A stretch of DNA of 64,000 bases from Brochothrix campestris. Its GTDB lineage: Bacteria; Bacillota; Bacilli; Lactobacillales; Listeriaceae. Position 1 is the first letter of the stretch. Each line of letters opens with the position of its first letter. Below, one piece after another: positions 20,575-28,961 of the stretch. The stretch spans positions 1,612,001 through 1,676,000 of the forward strand of contig NZ_CP175511.1 of NCBI RefSeq assembly GCF_046058945.1, given 5' to 3'. The notes beneath the pieces were generated by a model. That model saw only the letters and a list, made by a program, of their open reading frames with translations. It was not told the origin of the DNA and did no database searches. Position numbers and translations under genes: made by a program.

Positions 20575-21510
20575 ATGAATATACTTATTAGCGGTGGAAC
20601 CGGCTTAATCGGTTCACACTTAACGGCAGCACTCATTGCCGAGCAACATCATGTTTACATTTTAACGAGATCACCGACTAACAAATCCTCAACCTATCTT
20701 CATTTTATCACATGGTGTCCACCCTCAGCTAACGTAATCAGCTATACTGTCGAGCAGTTACAGTTGAAATTTGACGTGATTTATAATTTAGCAGGCGCCC
20801 CGATTGGGCCTCGACGATGGACGACGCAAGCAAAAGCTGAAATAACGGCGAGTCGTCTCGATAGCACACGTGCTCTCGTTTTGTTTGTCCAACAGCTTAC
20901 AGTCAAACCTGATGTCTGGATTAACGCTAGTGCTATCGGCTTTTATCCAGCGGATGATACCCCCTATTACGACTCACAGAGCTATTCACCTGACGATTCG
21001 TTTTTAAGCACAGTGGTTCAACAGTGGGAAGCTAGTGCAGCTGCAGTCGCTCAACTAGGTGTGAGAGTCGTTTATTGCCGCTTCGCCTTAATTCTCGCCC
21101 CTAAAGGAGGAGCCTTTGCGCCACTGCGACTGATTACTAAATTGGGCCTCAGTGGCAAAATCGCCTCTGGTGAACAGTGGTATTCTTGGATTCATCTCGC
21201 AGACTGTGTTGCAGCCTTACTATTTATCATTAAACAACCACAATTGGATGGTGTCGTTCATCTGAGTGCCCCTCATCCTGTTCGACAAGCTGACTTTGCC
21301 AAACAATTAGCAACAACACTTCACCGACCGTGCTTTTTTCCGTTACCACGCTTCATGCTACACACACTTTTAGGTGATTCAGCTGTTTTAATCACCGAGG
21401 GCCAATGTGTAATCCCCACTAAATTGACAGACGCTGGCTTCACTTTTAACTATCCCTTTTTAAAAGAGGCCTTAACAATGTTAGTTCAAACAAAGAGAGG
21501 CATCCGCTAA
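20575..21510 (+). CDS. yfhF: YfhF, SDR-family sugar-nucleotide epimerase-like protein (TIGR01777)
   Basis: A 311-residue extended short-chain dehydrogenase. The N-terminal nucleotide-binding motif is ISGGTGLIGSHL. Other family marks are NLAGAPIGPRRWT near residue 80, the segment NASAIGFYP near residue 123, and the C-terminal DUF1731-like end with FPLPRFMLHTLLGD. The start has CGAGGAGG upstream. It is paired divergently with recX, as in related genomes. The substrate of this family is not established, so the enzyme activity is only implied by fold. A strong hairpin overlaps its stop codon. Confidence 0.85.
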   Translation: MNILISGGTGLIGSHLTAALIAEQHHVYILTRSPTNKSSTYLHFITWCPPSANVISYTVEQLQLKFDVIYNLAGAPIGPRRWTTQAKAEITASRLDSTRALVLFVQQLTVKPDVWINASAIGFYPADDTPYYDSQSYSPDDSFLSTVVQQWEASAAAVAQLGVRVVYCRFALILAPKGGAFAPLRLITKLGLSGKIASGEQWYSWIHLADCVAALLFIIKQPQLDGVVHLSAPHPVRQADFAKQLATTLHRPCFFPLPRFMLHTLLGDSAVLITEGQCVIPTKLTDAGFTFNYPFLKEALTMLVQTKRGIR

Positions 21511-21528
21511 TACACGGATACCTCTCTT
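21493..21528. terminator. Terminator between convergent yfhF and dedA genes
   Basis: Hairpin GAGAGGCATCCG / CGGATACCTCTC with one mismatch, overlapping the yfhF stop and lying between two convergent genes. T-richness after the stem is modest on both sides. Confidence 0.55.
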
Positions 21529-21542
21529 ACTGTTTATGTACT

Positions 21543-22202
21543 TTATTTTCGTTCTTTTTTCTTCTCCTGTAGGCTCGTCTTGAGCCAACCAACTACCGCT
21601 GGTAAAATCGAGATAAAAATAATCGCCAAGATGACTACGGAGAAGTTCTCACTCACAAAGGGGATATTGCCAAAAAAGAAACCAATAATTACAAAGAGGA
21701 ATACCCACAAAACGGCACCAATGACATTGTACATTAAAAACTGACGATAACGCATCCGTGAAGCACCCGCAATAAAGGGTGCAAAGGTTCGAATAAATGG
21801 CATAAAACGTGCAAAGACAATCGTCTTGCCCCCGTGTTTATCAAAGAAGGCTGTTGCTACCGCAATTCGTTCTTCACTAATAACCTTACCTAACCAGCTG
21901 TTTTTCGGAATCGATGTCCCGATTAACTTACCGATTTCGTAGTTGACCGAATCACCAATAATACTAGCTGCTAAAAAGATGATCAACAACCATTTTAAAT
22001 CAAACGAGCCCATTGCAGCTAATGCGCCACTAGCAAAAAGCAACGAATCTCCCGGTAAAAAGGGGAAAATAACTAAGCCGGTTTCAACGAAGACGATGGC
22101 GAACAAAATACCATACGACCAGCCACCGAACATTTGGATAATCTCTACTAAATGTGTATCGATATGGATTATGAAACTAATGATACTCTGTATAATTGTC
22201 AT
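21543..22202 (-). CDS. DedA-family membrane protein
   Basis: A 219-residue polytopic membrane protein. The conserved DedA block FARFMPFIRTFAPFIAGASR, with its two essential arginines, is at about residues 125-145, and an acidic residue of the family (E41 in FVETGLV) is visible. These proteins act in membrane homeostasis; some carry lipid carriers such as undecaprenyl phosphate across the membrane. Which DedA paralogue this is cannot be told from the sequence. It is followed on the same strand after mprF, with 81 bases between them, so the two may or may not be co-transcribed. Confidence 0.88.
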   Translation of the reverse strand: MTIIQSIISFIIHIDTHLVEIIQMFGGWSYGILFAIVFVETGLVIFPFLPGDSLLFASGALAAMGSFDLKWLLIIFLAASIIGDSVNYEIGKLIGTSIPKNSWLGKVISEERIAVATAFFDKHGGKTIVFARFMPFIRTFAPFIAGASRMRYRQFLMYNVIGAVLWVFLFVIIGFFFGNIPFVSENFSVVILAIIFISILPAVVGWLKTSLQEKKKERK

Positions 22203-22283
22203 TCAATCGCTCTCTTTCCTACTTTTACTTACCCTTAAATAATAGCATACCCTCGAGGGATAAATAAAGTTATAAGCTAGGAT

Positions 22284-24890
22284 TTAAGAACGATCGCTTA
22301 CTTCAGAAGAGTCCTCGCTCACTGTTACATCATCATACTGAATATCTTGTGGCGCTAACAAGCGTCGTTTGCTTATTAATAACATTAGTTGAATCATCGT
22401 AAAGGCAATTGAACTACTTTTACGAAAGGCAATATAACGTGGGCGCCAGTCATAAACAAATTTATTTTTATAATTACGCAACCCTTGAAATCCGTAGAAG
22501 TCTTGACTGAAGCGATAAATAAACCCGGCAATTCGTTCACTGACAAACGCATAGCGACTTGCACCGACGTTTGAGAGCGGTGACATCCCGAGGTTGAATT
22601 CTTGATAACCATTCGCTTGCGACCATTGGTATAAATTGACGAACAAGAAATCCATAATACCTGATGGTGCCTCTTCTGAATGGCGCATCAAATCAATCGA
22701 AGATAATGTGGTTGTATGTGAAGGCATCATCGTCGCGAAAGCGACAATACGCCCATTTTCATTTTTAACGACTGCAACCGGCGCCGCTTCGATATAACTT
22801 GCATCAAAGAAACCAAGCGAAAAGCCTTTTTCTTTGCGGTTACCTAACCAATTATCAGATACCGCTTTTAACTCCGCCATCAATTCCGCCGTAAATGGCG
22901 GCTGGATCATTTCAAAGACAAATTCCTCACGTTCAACTTTATTGATAGCAGCCCGCAAGCCTTTTTTCTTTTTACCTGTTAAGGTGAAGTTTTCCACATC
23001 GACATAGCCTTGTTCGCCAATTTTCATGAAGTCAAATCCATGTTCATGCAACATCGCAATCATTGCCTCATCAATCTCATAAAAGACTGGACGGTAGCCA
23101 AACTGATTGGCCCGAACCATTAGTTCTTCTACTGCCGTCTGCGTGTAGCTGAGATCGCCAATCGGATTCCCCATAATGACCATCTTATCGGCATATGTAC
23201 GGTAGATAAACATCAGTTTATCGTCACTTGACCAAAAGATATGTTTATCTCTTAAATGAACCAAATGCGAAATATCATTCCCACCATAGGTTGCAAAGTG
23301 CTTCTCGATTTTCGTTTTATTATAGGGTGAACCTAATGTTTCGGTTGTATAAGTCGTATACACATAAAGCAACGCCAAGATAAGACCAGCAATTAAAATT
23401 CCCATGATACCTAAAAACCAAATTTCTTGCGATTTAACAACCATCCAGTCGGGGACAACGTGAGGTTTTCGGAGTGATGGACGATTATAAATACCAATCC
23501 AGAGATAAACAAAAATGGCGACACTAAAAATAAAGGTATCAATTAACGCTCGACTCCACGTATAGACAAATTTAACACGATAAAACTCCTTGCGTGCTAA
23601 TACTAAACAAAGTAATACTACTCCTAAAATAAGCGTTTGTTTAAGCGAAACACCTCGTAAGATAGTATTTAAAATCGCACAGGCAAGGACTATTACGGTC
23701 ACTAGGTACATTTTTTTTGTTTTACGCTCAATCCCTCGTCCGAGACCAATTAAGATAAAGCCATATGTAACAGCCGTCAGCTGAGATAAAAAGATAAAAC
23801 CAAAACTTTTTGCGTCATGGACCAGTTTAAAATGGTTTCCGACATTTGGCGCGGCAGCAGTTAAAATGAGCAATATACCTGCTAAATAAACGAAACAAAC
23901 CAGTGTAATATGAGCGACTTTTCGGATTGCTAGCGCCGGAATGCCTTCTAAAAACAAATTCAACTTGCGCACGCCATGACTCATTAAAATAAAGACTGAT
24001 AAGAAAAATGGAACAAAATAATACGCAATCCGGTAAAACAACACCCATGCAATCGCAAGTTCACTATTAATTCCGAGTGCACTCATTCCAAGCAACATCA
24101 CTAAGTCAAACGATCCTAAAGCACCGGGAATCAATGAAACAATTCCGACTATCGATGCGATAATAAAGACCGGGAATAGTTTAATGACATTCACCGGTTC
24201 ATTTAACAACCAGCCAATCACGACAAACGCACAGCCTGAGGCGAGCCATTCCATCGTTGAAGCAAACACGAGTACACCTTTCTTCTTCGGCGTCAAATCT
24301 GTAAAGAACGTGTACTTTTTACTGTTCGTCAAAAACCACAGAACAGGTAAATAAAGCGAGCACGCCACTAGCCATGGCCAGTACTTATGAACATGTTGTG
24401 TATAACTAGGAACCATGAAAAACAATAAGATGACAACAGCTAAGACTGATAGGCCAGATAATAAGAATAAGCCAATTTTAGATAAGGCATACAGTAAATC
24501 TTTCTTTTTAACCTCTTCATTACCGTAGTACAACATTCGTATTGAAGCGCCAACTACCCCACCCATACCACCAATATTGGCAAAGGTATTGGCAATAAAC
24601 CCAGCTTGTACAATTTGCATTTTTGAATATTTACGCGGTAATAATGTAACAAGTACAAAATCATACAATAACATCGGGAGCAAGGCGATAACACCGACCA
24701 ATAACACTAAACCGATTGTTTGCGGCGTTTGTTCGACCATATGTGCTTTCAACAGCGGATAATTGATGTTGCGCCCTTCAGACACTAACACAAAAGTTAA
24801 AACAGCCACAATCAAACCAATGAAAACAAATTTAACAGTCCGACTATTTGTTTTTAAAAACTGTAATATGCGTTTAAACAGTACTTTCAT
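22284..24890 (-). CDS. mprF: MprF, phosphatidylglycerol lysyltransferase/flippase
   Basis: Makes aminoacyl-phosphatidylglycerol from charged tRNA and phosphatidylglycerol and moves it to the outer leaflet, lowering the negative surface charge and giving resistance to cationic peptides. At 868 residues it has the usual size. The N-terminal two-thirds is a flippase domain with about 14 membrane segments, including GGMGGVVGASIRML and the segment LIPGALGSFDLVML. The cytoplasmic C-terminal DUF2156 synthase domain holds ATMMPSHTTTLSSIDLMR and the segment NGYQEFNLGMSPLSNVG. In Listeria the homologue also lies near recX/yfhF. The start ATG (24890) has AGGGG ten bases upstream. Confidence 0.93.
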   Translation of the reverse strand: MKVLFKRILQFLKTNSRTVKFVFIGLIVAVLTFVLVSEGRNINYPLLKAHMVEQTPQTIGLVLLVGVIALLPMLLYDFVLVTLLPRKYSKMQIVQAGFIANTFANIGGMGGVVGASIRMLYYGNEEVKKKDLLYALSKIGLFLLSGLSVLAVVILLFFMVPSYTQHVHKYWPWLVACSLYLPVLWFLTNSKKYTFFTDLTPKKKGVLVFASTMEWLASGCAFVVIGWLLNEPVNVIKLFPVFIIASIVGIVSLIPGALGSFDLVMLLGMSALGINSELAIAWVLFYRIAYYFVPFFLSVFILMSHGVRKLNLFLEGIPALAIRKVAHITLVCFVYLAGILLILTAAAPNVGNHFKLVHDAKSFGFIFLSQLTAVTYGFILIGLGRGIERKTKKMYLVTVIVLACAILNTILRGVSLKQTLILGVVLLCLVLARKEFYRVKFVYTWSRALIDTFIFSVAIFVYLWIGIYNRPSLRKPHVVPDWMVVKSQEIWFLGIMGILIAGLILALLYVYTTYTTETLGSPYNKTKIEKHFATYGGNDISHLVHLRDKHIFWSSDDKLMFIYRTYADKMVIMGNPIGDLSYTQTAVEELMVRANQFGYRPVFYEIDEAMIAMLHEHGFDFMKIGEQGYVDVENFTLTGKKKKGLRAAINKVEREEFVFEMIQPPFTAELMAELKAVSDNWLGNRKEKGFSLGFFDASYIEAAPVAVVKNENGRIVAFATMMPSHTTTLSSIDLMRHSEEAPSGIMDFLFVNLYQWSQANGYQEFNLGMSPLSNVGASRYAFVSERIAGFIYRFSQDFYGFQGLRNYKNKFVYDWRPRYIAFRKSSSIAFTMIQLMLLISKRRLLAPQDIQYDDVTVSEDSSEVSDRS

Positions 24891-24995
24891 AGTATAAAAC
24901 CCCTAACATGACATAATATCTCCATTCTAACTGTTTTGGTTATAAATTACTACCTCAACACTACTTACATTGTTGTCACGTTAGTCAAATGAGTC

Positions 24996-25028
24996 CAAAA
25001 AAAACAAGTCGCCTTTAGACGACTTGTT
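24996..25028 (-). terminator. Terminator of the yhgE-like gene
   Basis: Minus-strand stem AACAAGTCG / CGACTTGTT followed by eight T. It directly follows the dispersed repeat at 25031-25113. Confidence 0.85.
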
Positions 25029-25030
25029 TC

Positions 25031-25113
25031 ACATTGTAGACAAAATCCAAACAGACTTCATTTTCTTTCGCATTTTATTACAGTGCGTTTGTTTACGAGA
25101 TGATAAGACTGAA
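25031..25113 (-). repeat. Dispersed 3'-UTR repeat, copy 1
   Basis: About 80 bases related to 47708-47790, sharing TTTGTCTACA, AAAGAAAATGAAG, ACTGTAATA and CATCTCGTA on the minus strand. Both copies sit between the stop of a leftward gene and its terminator hairpin. The TTTGTCTACAATCTG-like edge recalls the ends of IS1182-type elements, so a mobile origin is possible. Confidence 0.5.
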
Positions 25114-25130
25114 TAGTTATTTTCATGCAA

Positions 25131-27857
25131 TTAAGCTTCGATAGTTCCTTCTAAACGGTAATTTTTTGTTCGTTTCAAATGTAAGACTCCGATTAAAAGG
25201 GCATTGAATGCAAGGATAAAGAGTGTCATAACAACGAGTGTTTGACCCACTACACCGTTTGATAAACCGTCTGTTAACGCCTGACGGTAACCATTGACTG
25301 CATATGTCATTGGCAAAGCTGTATGCAAGACTTGGAAGAAACCATTCGTTAATTGTAATGGGAAGGTTCCGGCACTTGCACCTAATTGTAAGACAAGTAA
25401 AATCATTGCCATGAAACGACCTGGGTTACCAAAGGTAATCGCTAAGAACGATACAATCGACATGTAGGCAAGTGATGTAAAGAGTGATACAAGCACAAAT
25501 TGTCCCATATGTTCCACCTCTAAACCGAGCCCTAACACCATAATAACATCTAATAAGAGCGCTTGGACAATCGCATGCGCAATCATCACGCTGAATTTAC
25601 TAAACCACCATGACAGTGCTGATTTCGGATAAGAGACAGGTACCTCAATCGGGAAAATAACATTAAAGGTTAATGAGCCTACAAATAAGGCTAAGGCCAT
25701 TACATAAGGTGCTAAACCATGACCATAGTTAGGTACTTTACTTAATTCTGTTTTGTTTAAATCAGTTGGTTTTGCCACCATTTTTGCATTGGCTGTTTTC
25801 AAGTTCGTATCTGCTACTTTATTTGAGGCTTCACCTAAAGTGTCACCTAATTTAACAGTACCGCTTGCTACCTGAGTTAAACCATCTGTTAATTTATTAG
25901 AGCCTTCTGCTAATTTAGTTGAACCGTCATGCAGTTGGCTTGCACCATCATTTAATTGTCCGACACCACTAGCTAAAGCAGGTGTTTTAGCTGCCAATTG
26001 TTGTGTGCCGTCTGCTAGTTGAGACGCACCCGCTTGGAGTTGACCTGAATTAGCAGCAAGTTCAGCTGCACCATTATGTAAAGTAGTAACACCCTCACCT
26101 AAGGTTGCCACCCCATTTGTATAAGTTGTTAGGCCACTATTAAGCGTTTCTGAACCGGTTGAAGCACTGTTGAGTCCCGTTGCAAGTTGTGAAACACCTT
26201 CATTAGCTTGAGAGGATCCATTTGCTAATTTCGCACTTGCAGCTGCTGCTGTATTAATTGCATCTGTTAATGTTGGAGCGCTTGCTTGTACTTTTTTCGC
26301 TCCTGTGACTAACGCTTCACTACCTGTTTGAGCCTCATTAAGGCCCGCGATTAATTGTTCTGATCCTGGTGCAAGTTGGTCAATCCCGGTTTGAAGTTGA
26401 GCTACGCCAGTCTTCAGAGCAGTCACTTTTTCAGTTAAACCAGCATCACCAATCGCCTGTAAAGCTGTCGCCACATTTGTAAGACTTTCTTTAGCACTTG
26501 CTAATGCTGCGCCTTGTTGTTGTGCTTTGGATCCGACTGCTCCTTGTAAAGCCGTCATCAATTCGGTTTGTTGTGCGGGTGTTAATGCTTTGAAGGCGGC
26601 TGTCTGCTGCACCGCTTTCACTTCAGCTGAGTCAGCTGGCGCTTGTACGCTGCTAGCAATTGTTTGCATGCTTGTACCAACAGTGGTTAACTCTGACTCA
26701 ATCGCTGCCGTATCAATCGCCGGTAAATCACCAGCCAAACCATCACTTAATTGACTGATACCGGCTTGTAATTGTTTCACACCACTTACTAAGTCTCCAC
26801 CTTTATCACTCAGCGTCGTTAAACCGGCAGTTAAACTCGTTTGACCGTCTACGAGTTGATCGATGCCCGCTGTTAAGGCTGGTGCTTTTGTTGCTAACTC
26901 ATTTAAACCAGTGCTTAATTGCTGATTCCCATCAGCAACAGCGCTCACACCTGTTTGTAGTGTTGAACTACCCGCTTGCAATTGACCTAATCCGTTTGCT
27001 AGGCTGTTGGCTCCCGTTGTTAATTGGGCTGAATTACTTGTGAGCTGATTCGCGCCACTTGCCAGCTGTGTCGAACCTTCAGCCAGTTGACCGACGCCAT
27101 TTGTATAGGTTGATACACCTGTTGTTAATGCTGTTGCACCTGTATTCAATTGGTTTACACCTGTTTGTAAGGCTTCTACCCCCACAACCAATTGTTCGCT
27201 ACCTGATTGAAACGTTAAGGTACTATCTGACATTTTTTTGAGGTTTTCGGCAATTGTTTCATTACCGGTTTTGACTGTGTTAGTCCCTTTGGTCAATTTA
27301 CTAGAGGCGTCAGCTGCCTCACCAAAGCCATCACCCATTTTAGTGATTTGTGCAAATAAGGCTTGACTGTACTGTTCCGTTACTGTTTGTGAAATCGTTT
27401 GATTAATTGTTGTCGCCCCTTGAGTGGCGATTAAGTCCCCTGTCATAATTTTACCCGGGTTCGTAGCATAATTTAACTGCATTTTTTGCGGTTCATCATC
27501 TAATAGTGTCGCTGCATTTTTCGAGAAATCTGTTGGAATAGTGATAACCATGTAGTAGTCACCTGTTTTAAGTTGTTCATTCGCTTTGGTCTCATTTTTA
27601 ACGAATTGCCAATCAAAGGTGTCATTTTCTTTCAGGTTATCAACCAATTGTTCTCCGACATTTAATTTTTCGCCGTCCATTTCAACCGCTTGATCGTGAT
27701 TGATGACCGCGACTTTGAAATTTTCAGTCTTGCCATACGGATCCCAAATCGATCCTAAAAAAGTGCCTGCATACATTATCGGGATAAAAAGTAACACAAT
27801 CACCGAAATTAATAAGGTACGATTACTTGCTAAAGTTTTCCATTGTTGTTTCCACAT
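25131..27857 (-). CDS. YhgE/Pip-domain membrane protein with long Gly/Leu repeat region
   Basis: A 908-residue protein with one membrane segment near the N-terminus (residues 14-33), an extracellular part of about 680 residues, and five or six C-terminal membrane segments of ABC-2 type (residues 730-895). The C-terminal segment includes YVMALALFVGSLTFNVIFP. The outer part contains dozens of short repeats of the kind LxxGxxxLxxGxxxL (for example GVNQLNTGATALTTGVSTY), predicted to form a long helical stalk. Homologues include the Lactococcus phage infection protein Pip and the C-terminal part of YhgE; several serve type VII secretion-like or phage receptor roles. It lies 16 bases after an Rrf2-type regulator gene that probably controls it. 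Confidence 0.85.
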   Translation of the reverse strand: MWKQQWKTLASNRTLLISVIVLLFIPIMYAGTFLGSIWDPYGKTENFKVAVINHDQAVEMDGEKLNVGEQLVDNLKENDTFDWQFVKNETKANEQLKTGDYYMVITIPTDFSKNAATLLDDEPQKMQLNYATNPGKIMTGDLIATQGATTINQTISQTVTEQYSQALFAQITKMGDGFGEAADASSKLTKGTNTVKTGNETIAENLKKMSDSTLTFQSGSEQLVVGVEALQTGVNQLNTGATALTTGVSTYTNGVGQLAEGSTQLASGANQLTSNSAQLTTGANSLANGLGQLQAGSSTLQTGVSAVADGNQQLSTGLNELATKAPALTAGIDQLVDGQTSLTAGLTTLSDKGGDLVSGVKQLQAGISQLSDGLAGDLPAIDTAAIESELTTVGTSMQTIASSVQAPADSAEVKAVQQTAAFKALTPAQQTELMTALQGAVGSKAQQQGAALASAKESLTNVATALQAIGDAGLTEKVTALKTGVAQLQTGIDQLAPGSEQLIAGLNEAQTGSEALVTGAKKVQASAPTLTDAINTAAAASAKLANGSSQANEGVSQLATGLNSASTGSETLNSGLTTYTNGVATLGEGVTTLHNGAAELAANSGQLQAGASQLADGTQQLAAKTPALASGVGQLNDGASQLHDGSTKLAEGSNKLTDGLTQVASGTVKLGDTLGEASNKVADTNLKTANAKMVAKPTDLNKTELSKVPNYGHGLAPYVMALALFVGSLTFNVIFPIEVPVSYPKSALSWWFSKFSVMIAHAIVQALLLDVIMVLGLGLEVEHMGQFVLVSLFTSLAYMSIVSFLAITFGNPGRFMAMILLVLQLGASAGTFPLQLTNGFFQVLHTALPMTYAVNGYRQALTDGLSNGVVGQTLVVMTLFILAFNALLIGVLHLKRTKNYRLEGTIEA

Positions 27858-27873
27858 ACACCTATTCCCCCAT

Positions 27874-28362
27874 TTACTTACTACTTATATTTTGGTCCCT
27901 GTTGGTCCAATCGACTTGTGGTATGTCTGTGACACCTAATATATTAGTTAAAAACGGTCCAGCAATAATACCTTTTAAAAACCGTTCTATGCCCGCATCC
28001 ATTTGTAAAAACACTTTTTCCAGTGCTTGCAAGCCATCTTCGGCATACATGCCACCACTAAATGCTTGTAACAGCATATCATCTTCATCACTGAATGTTT
28101 GCACTGGGCCGCATACCGCATAATAAATGTCATACAAGGTCATTTCATCAATTGATTTGGCAATCATATAACCACCGTTATTGCCTGAAACCGATTTAAT
28201 TAAATCTGCCACAACTAATTTACGCATAATCTTCTTCAAATAAGCCTGTGACATTTGCAATCGCTCACTAATATCTTGTGATTTCAGCGACTTATCGGCC
28301 GTTTGCGTCGCAAGTAACACCATGATACAAATCGCTTGCTTCATACTCTTAGAAAACTTCAT
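27874..28362 (-). CDS. Rrf2-family transcriptional regulator without Fe-S cysteines
   Basis: A 162-residue winged-helix regulator. The DNA-binding region (residues 1-75) holds KSQDISERLQMSQAYLKKIM and the wing segment VSGNNGGYMIAK, both typical of Rrf2. IscR/NsrR-type members carry three clustered cysteines in the C-terminal half; here only a single cysteine (in YYAVCGPVQ, about residue 87) is found beyond the N-terminus, so it cannot bind a cluster in the usual way. The closest known relatives by this feature are the YwnA/CymR-like group. It is the first gene of a two-gene operon with the YhgE/Pip protein. A palindrome at its transcription start suggests autoregulation. The inducing signal is unknown. 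Confidence 0.82.
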   Translation of the reverse strand: MKFSKSMKQAICIMVLLATQTADKSLKSQDISERLQMSQAYLKKIMRKLVVADLIKSVSGNNGGYMIAKSIDEMTLYDIYYAVCGPVQTFSDEDDMLLQAFSGGMYAEDGLQALEKVFLQMDAGIERFLKGIIAGPFLTNILGVTDIPQVDWTNRDQNISSK

Positions 28363-28399
28363 TTGTTCTCCACCTCACTATAGCGCTTTTCATTGTCCT

Positions 28400-28454
28400 T
28401 TAGGGTCTTTTGTTGTCCCTAATACAATATAGTACTTTCTCTCAAAAAAGGCAA
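28400..28454 (-). promoter_or_regulatory. Promoter and candidate operator of the Rrf2-yhgE operon
   Basis: Minus-strand TTGCCT (28449-28454), 17 bases, TATATT (28426-28431). The palindrome TTAGGG-N11-CCCTAA (28400-28422) covers the expected start site, and a related GGACAATG lies just beyond. This would be a natural repressor site for the first gene's product. Confidence 0.6.
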
Positions 28455-28597
28455 GTCTTTTGGCAAAAAAAATTCTAATTTTCGTTAATATAGATAGAAT
28501 GGTGGCAGTCTGAGCTCGCAGTGCTATAATAGATAGTGAGGTATTTAATGAGCGAACTGTTATTTACAACTAATCAATGATAAAGGAGTACAGCTAT

Positions 28598-28903
28598 ATG
28601 ACAAAGTTAGAACTGACCGAATACTTGGAAGCGAATTTATCGGCACATACGATTTTCATCGAGAATGCCTTTGCCTACCAAGAGGCCAAAAACAAACGTC
28701 GTCCGAACAAGAAAAGATGGACGGAAGAAAAAATGATGCGAGCCACAAATAAAATGTGGCTCGACTTTGTTGGAAACGTGTTTGAAAAACTAAAACTCGA
28801 AGTCCGTAAAGACACGAGCGTATCTTCATGGGAAGATTTCATCGCTAAATACGAGATGTTAGATTCGCTTGATGAAGCCATCATCTCGATTGAATTCGAA
28901 TAA
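28598..28903 (+). CDS. Small hypothetical protein, 101 residues
   Basis: I do not recognise this protein. The ATG at 28598 is preceded by AAAGGAG at 28580-28586, so it is preferred to an ATG 21 bases earlier. The protein is soluble, with a basic middle (KNKRRPNKKRWTEEKM) and an acidic C-terminus, and is probably mostly helical with no membrane segment or signal peptide. It stands alone on the plus strand between the Rrf2-yhgE promoter and a strong bidirectional terminator, so it is its own transcription unit. Codon use looks like that of its neighbours. Confidence 0.7.
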   Translation: MTKLELTEYLEANLSAHTIFIENAFAYQEAKNKRRPNKKRWTEEKMMRATNKMWLDFVGNVFEKLKLEVRKDTSVSSWEDFIAKYEMLDSLDEAIISIEFE

Positions 28904-28950
28904 AAAAAGTCGTACTAACCACTTACACTGTGGTCGGTACGACTTTTTTT
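28904..28950. terminator. Bidirectional terminator between the small gene and rlmCD
   Basis: Stem AAAAGTCGTAC / GTACGACTTTT with an inner CCAC/GTGG pair, A-rich on the left and T-rich on the right, so it can serve both convergent genes. Confidence 0.9.
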
Positions 28951-28961
28951 GTCTTTTTTCA

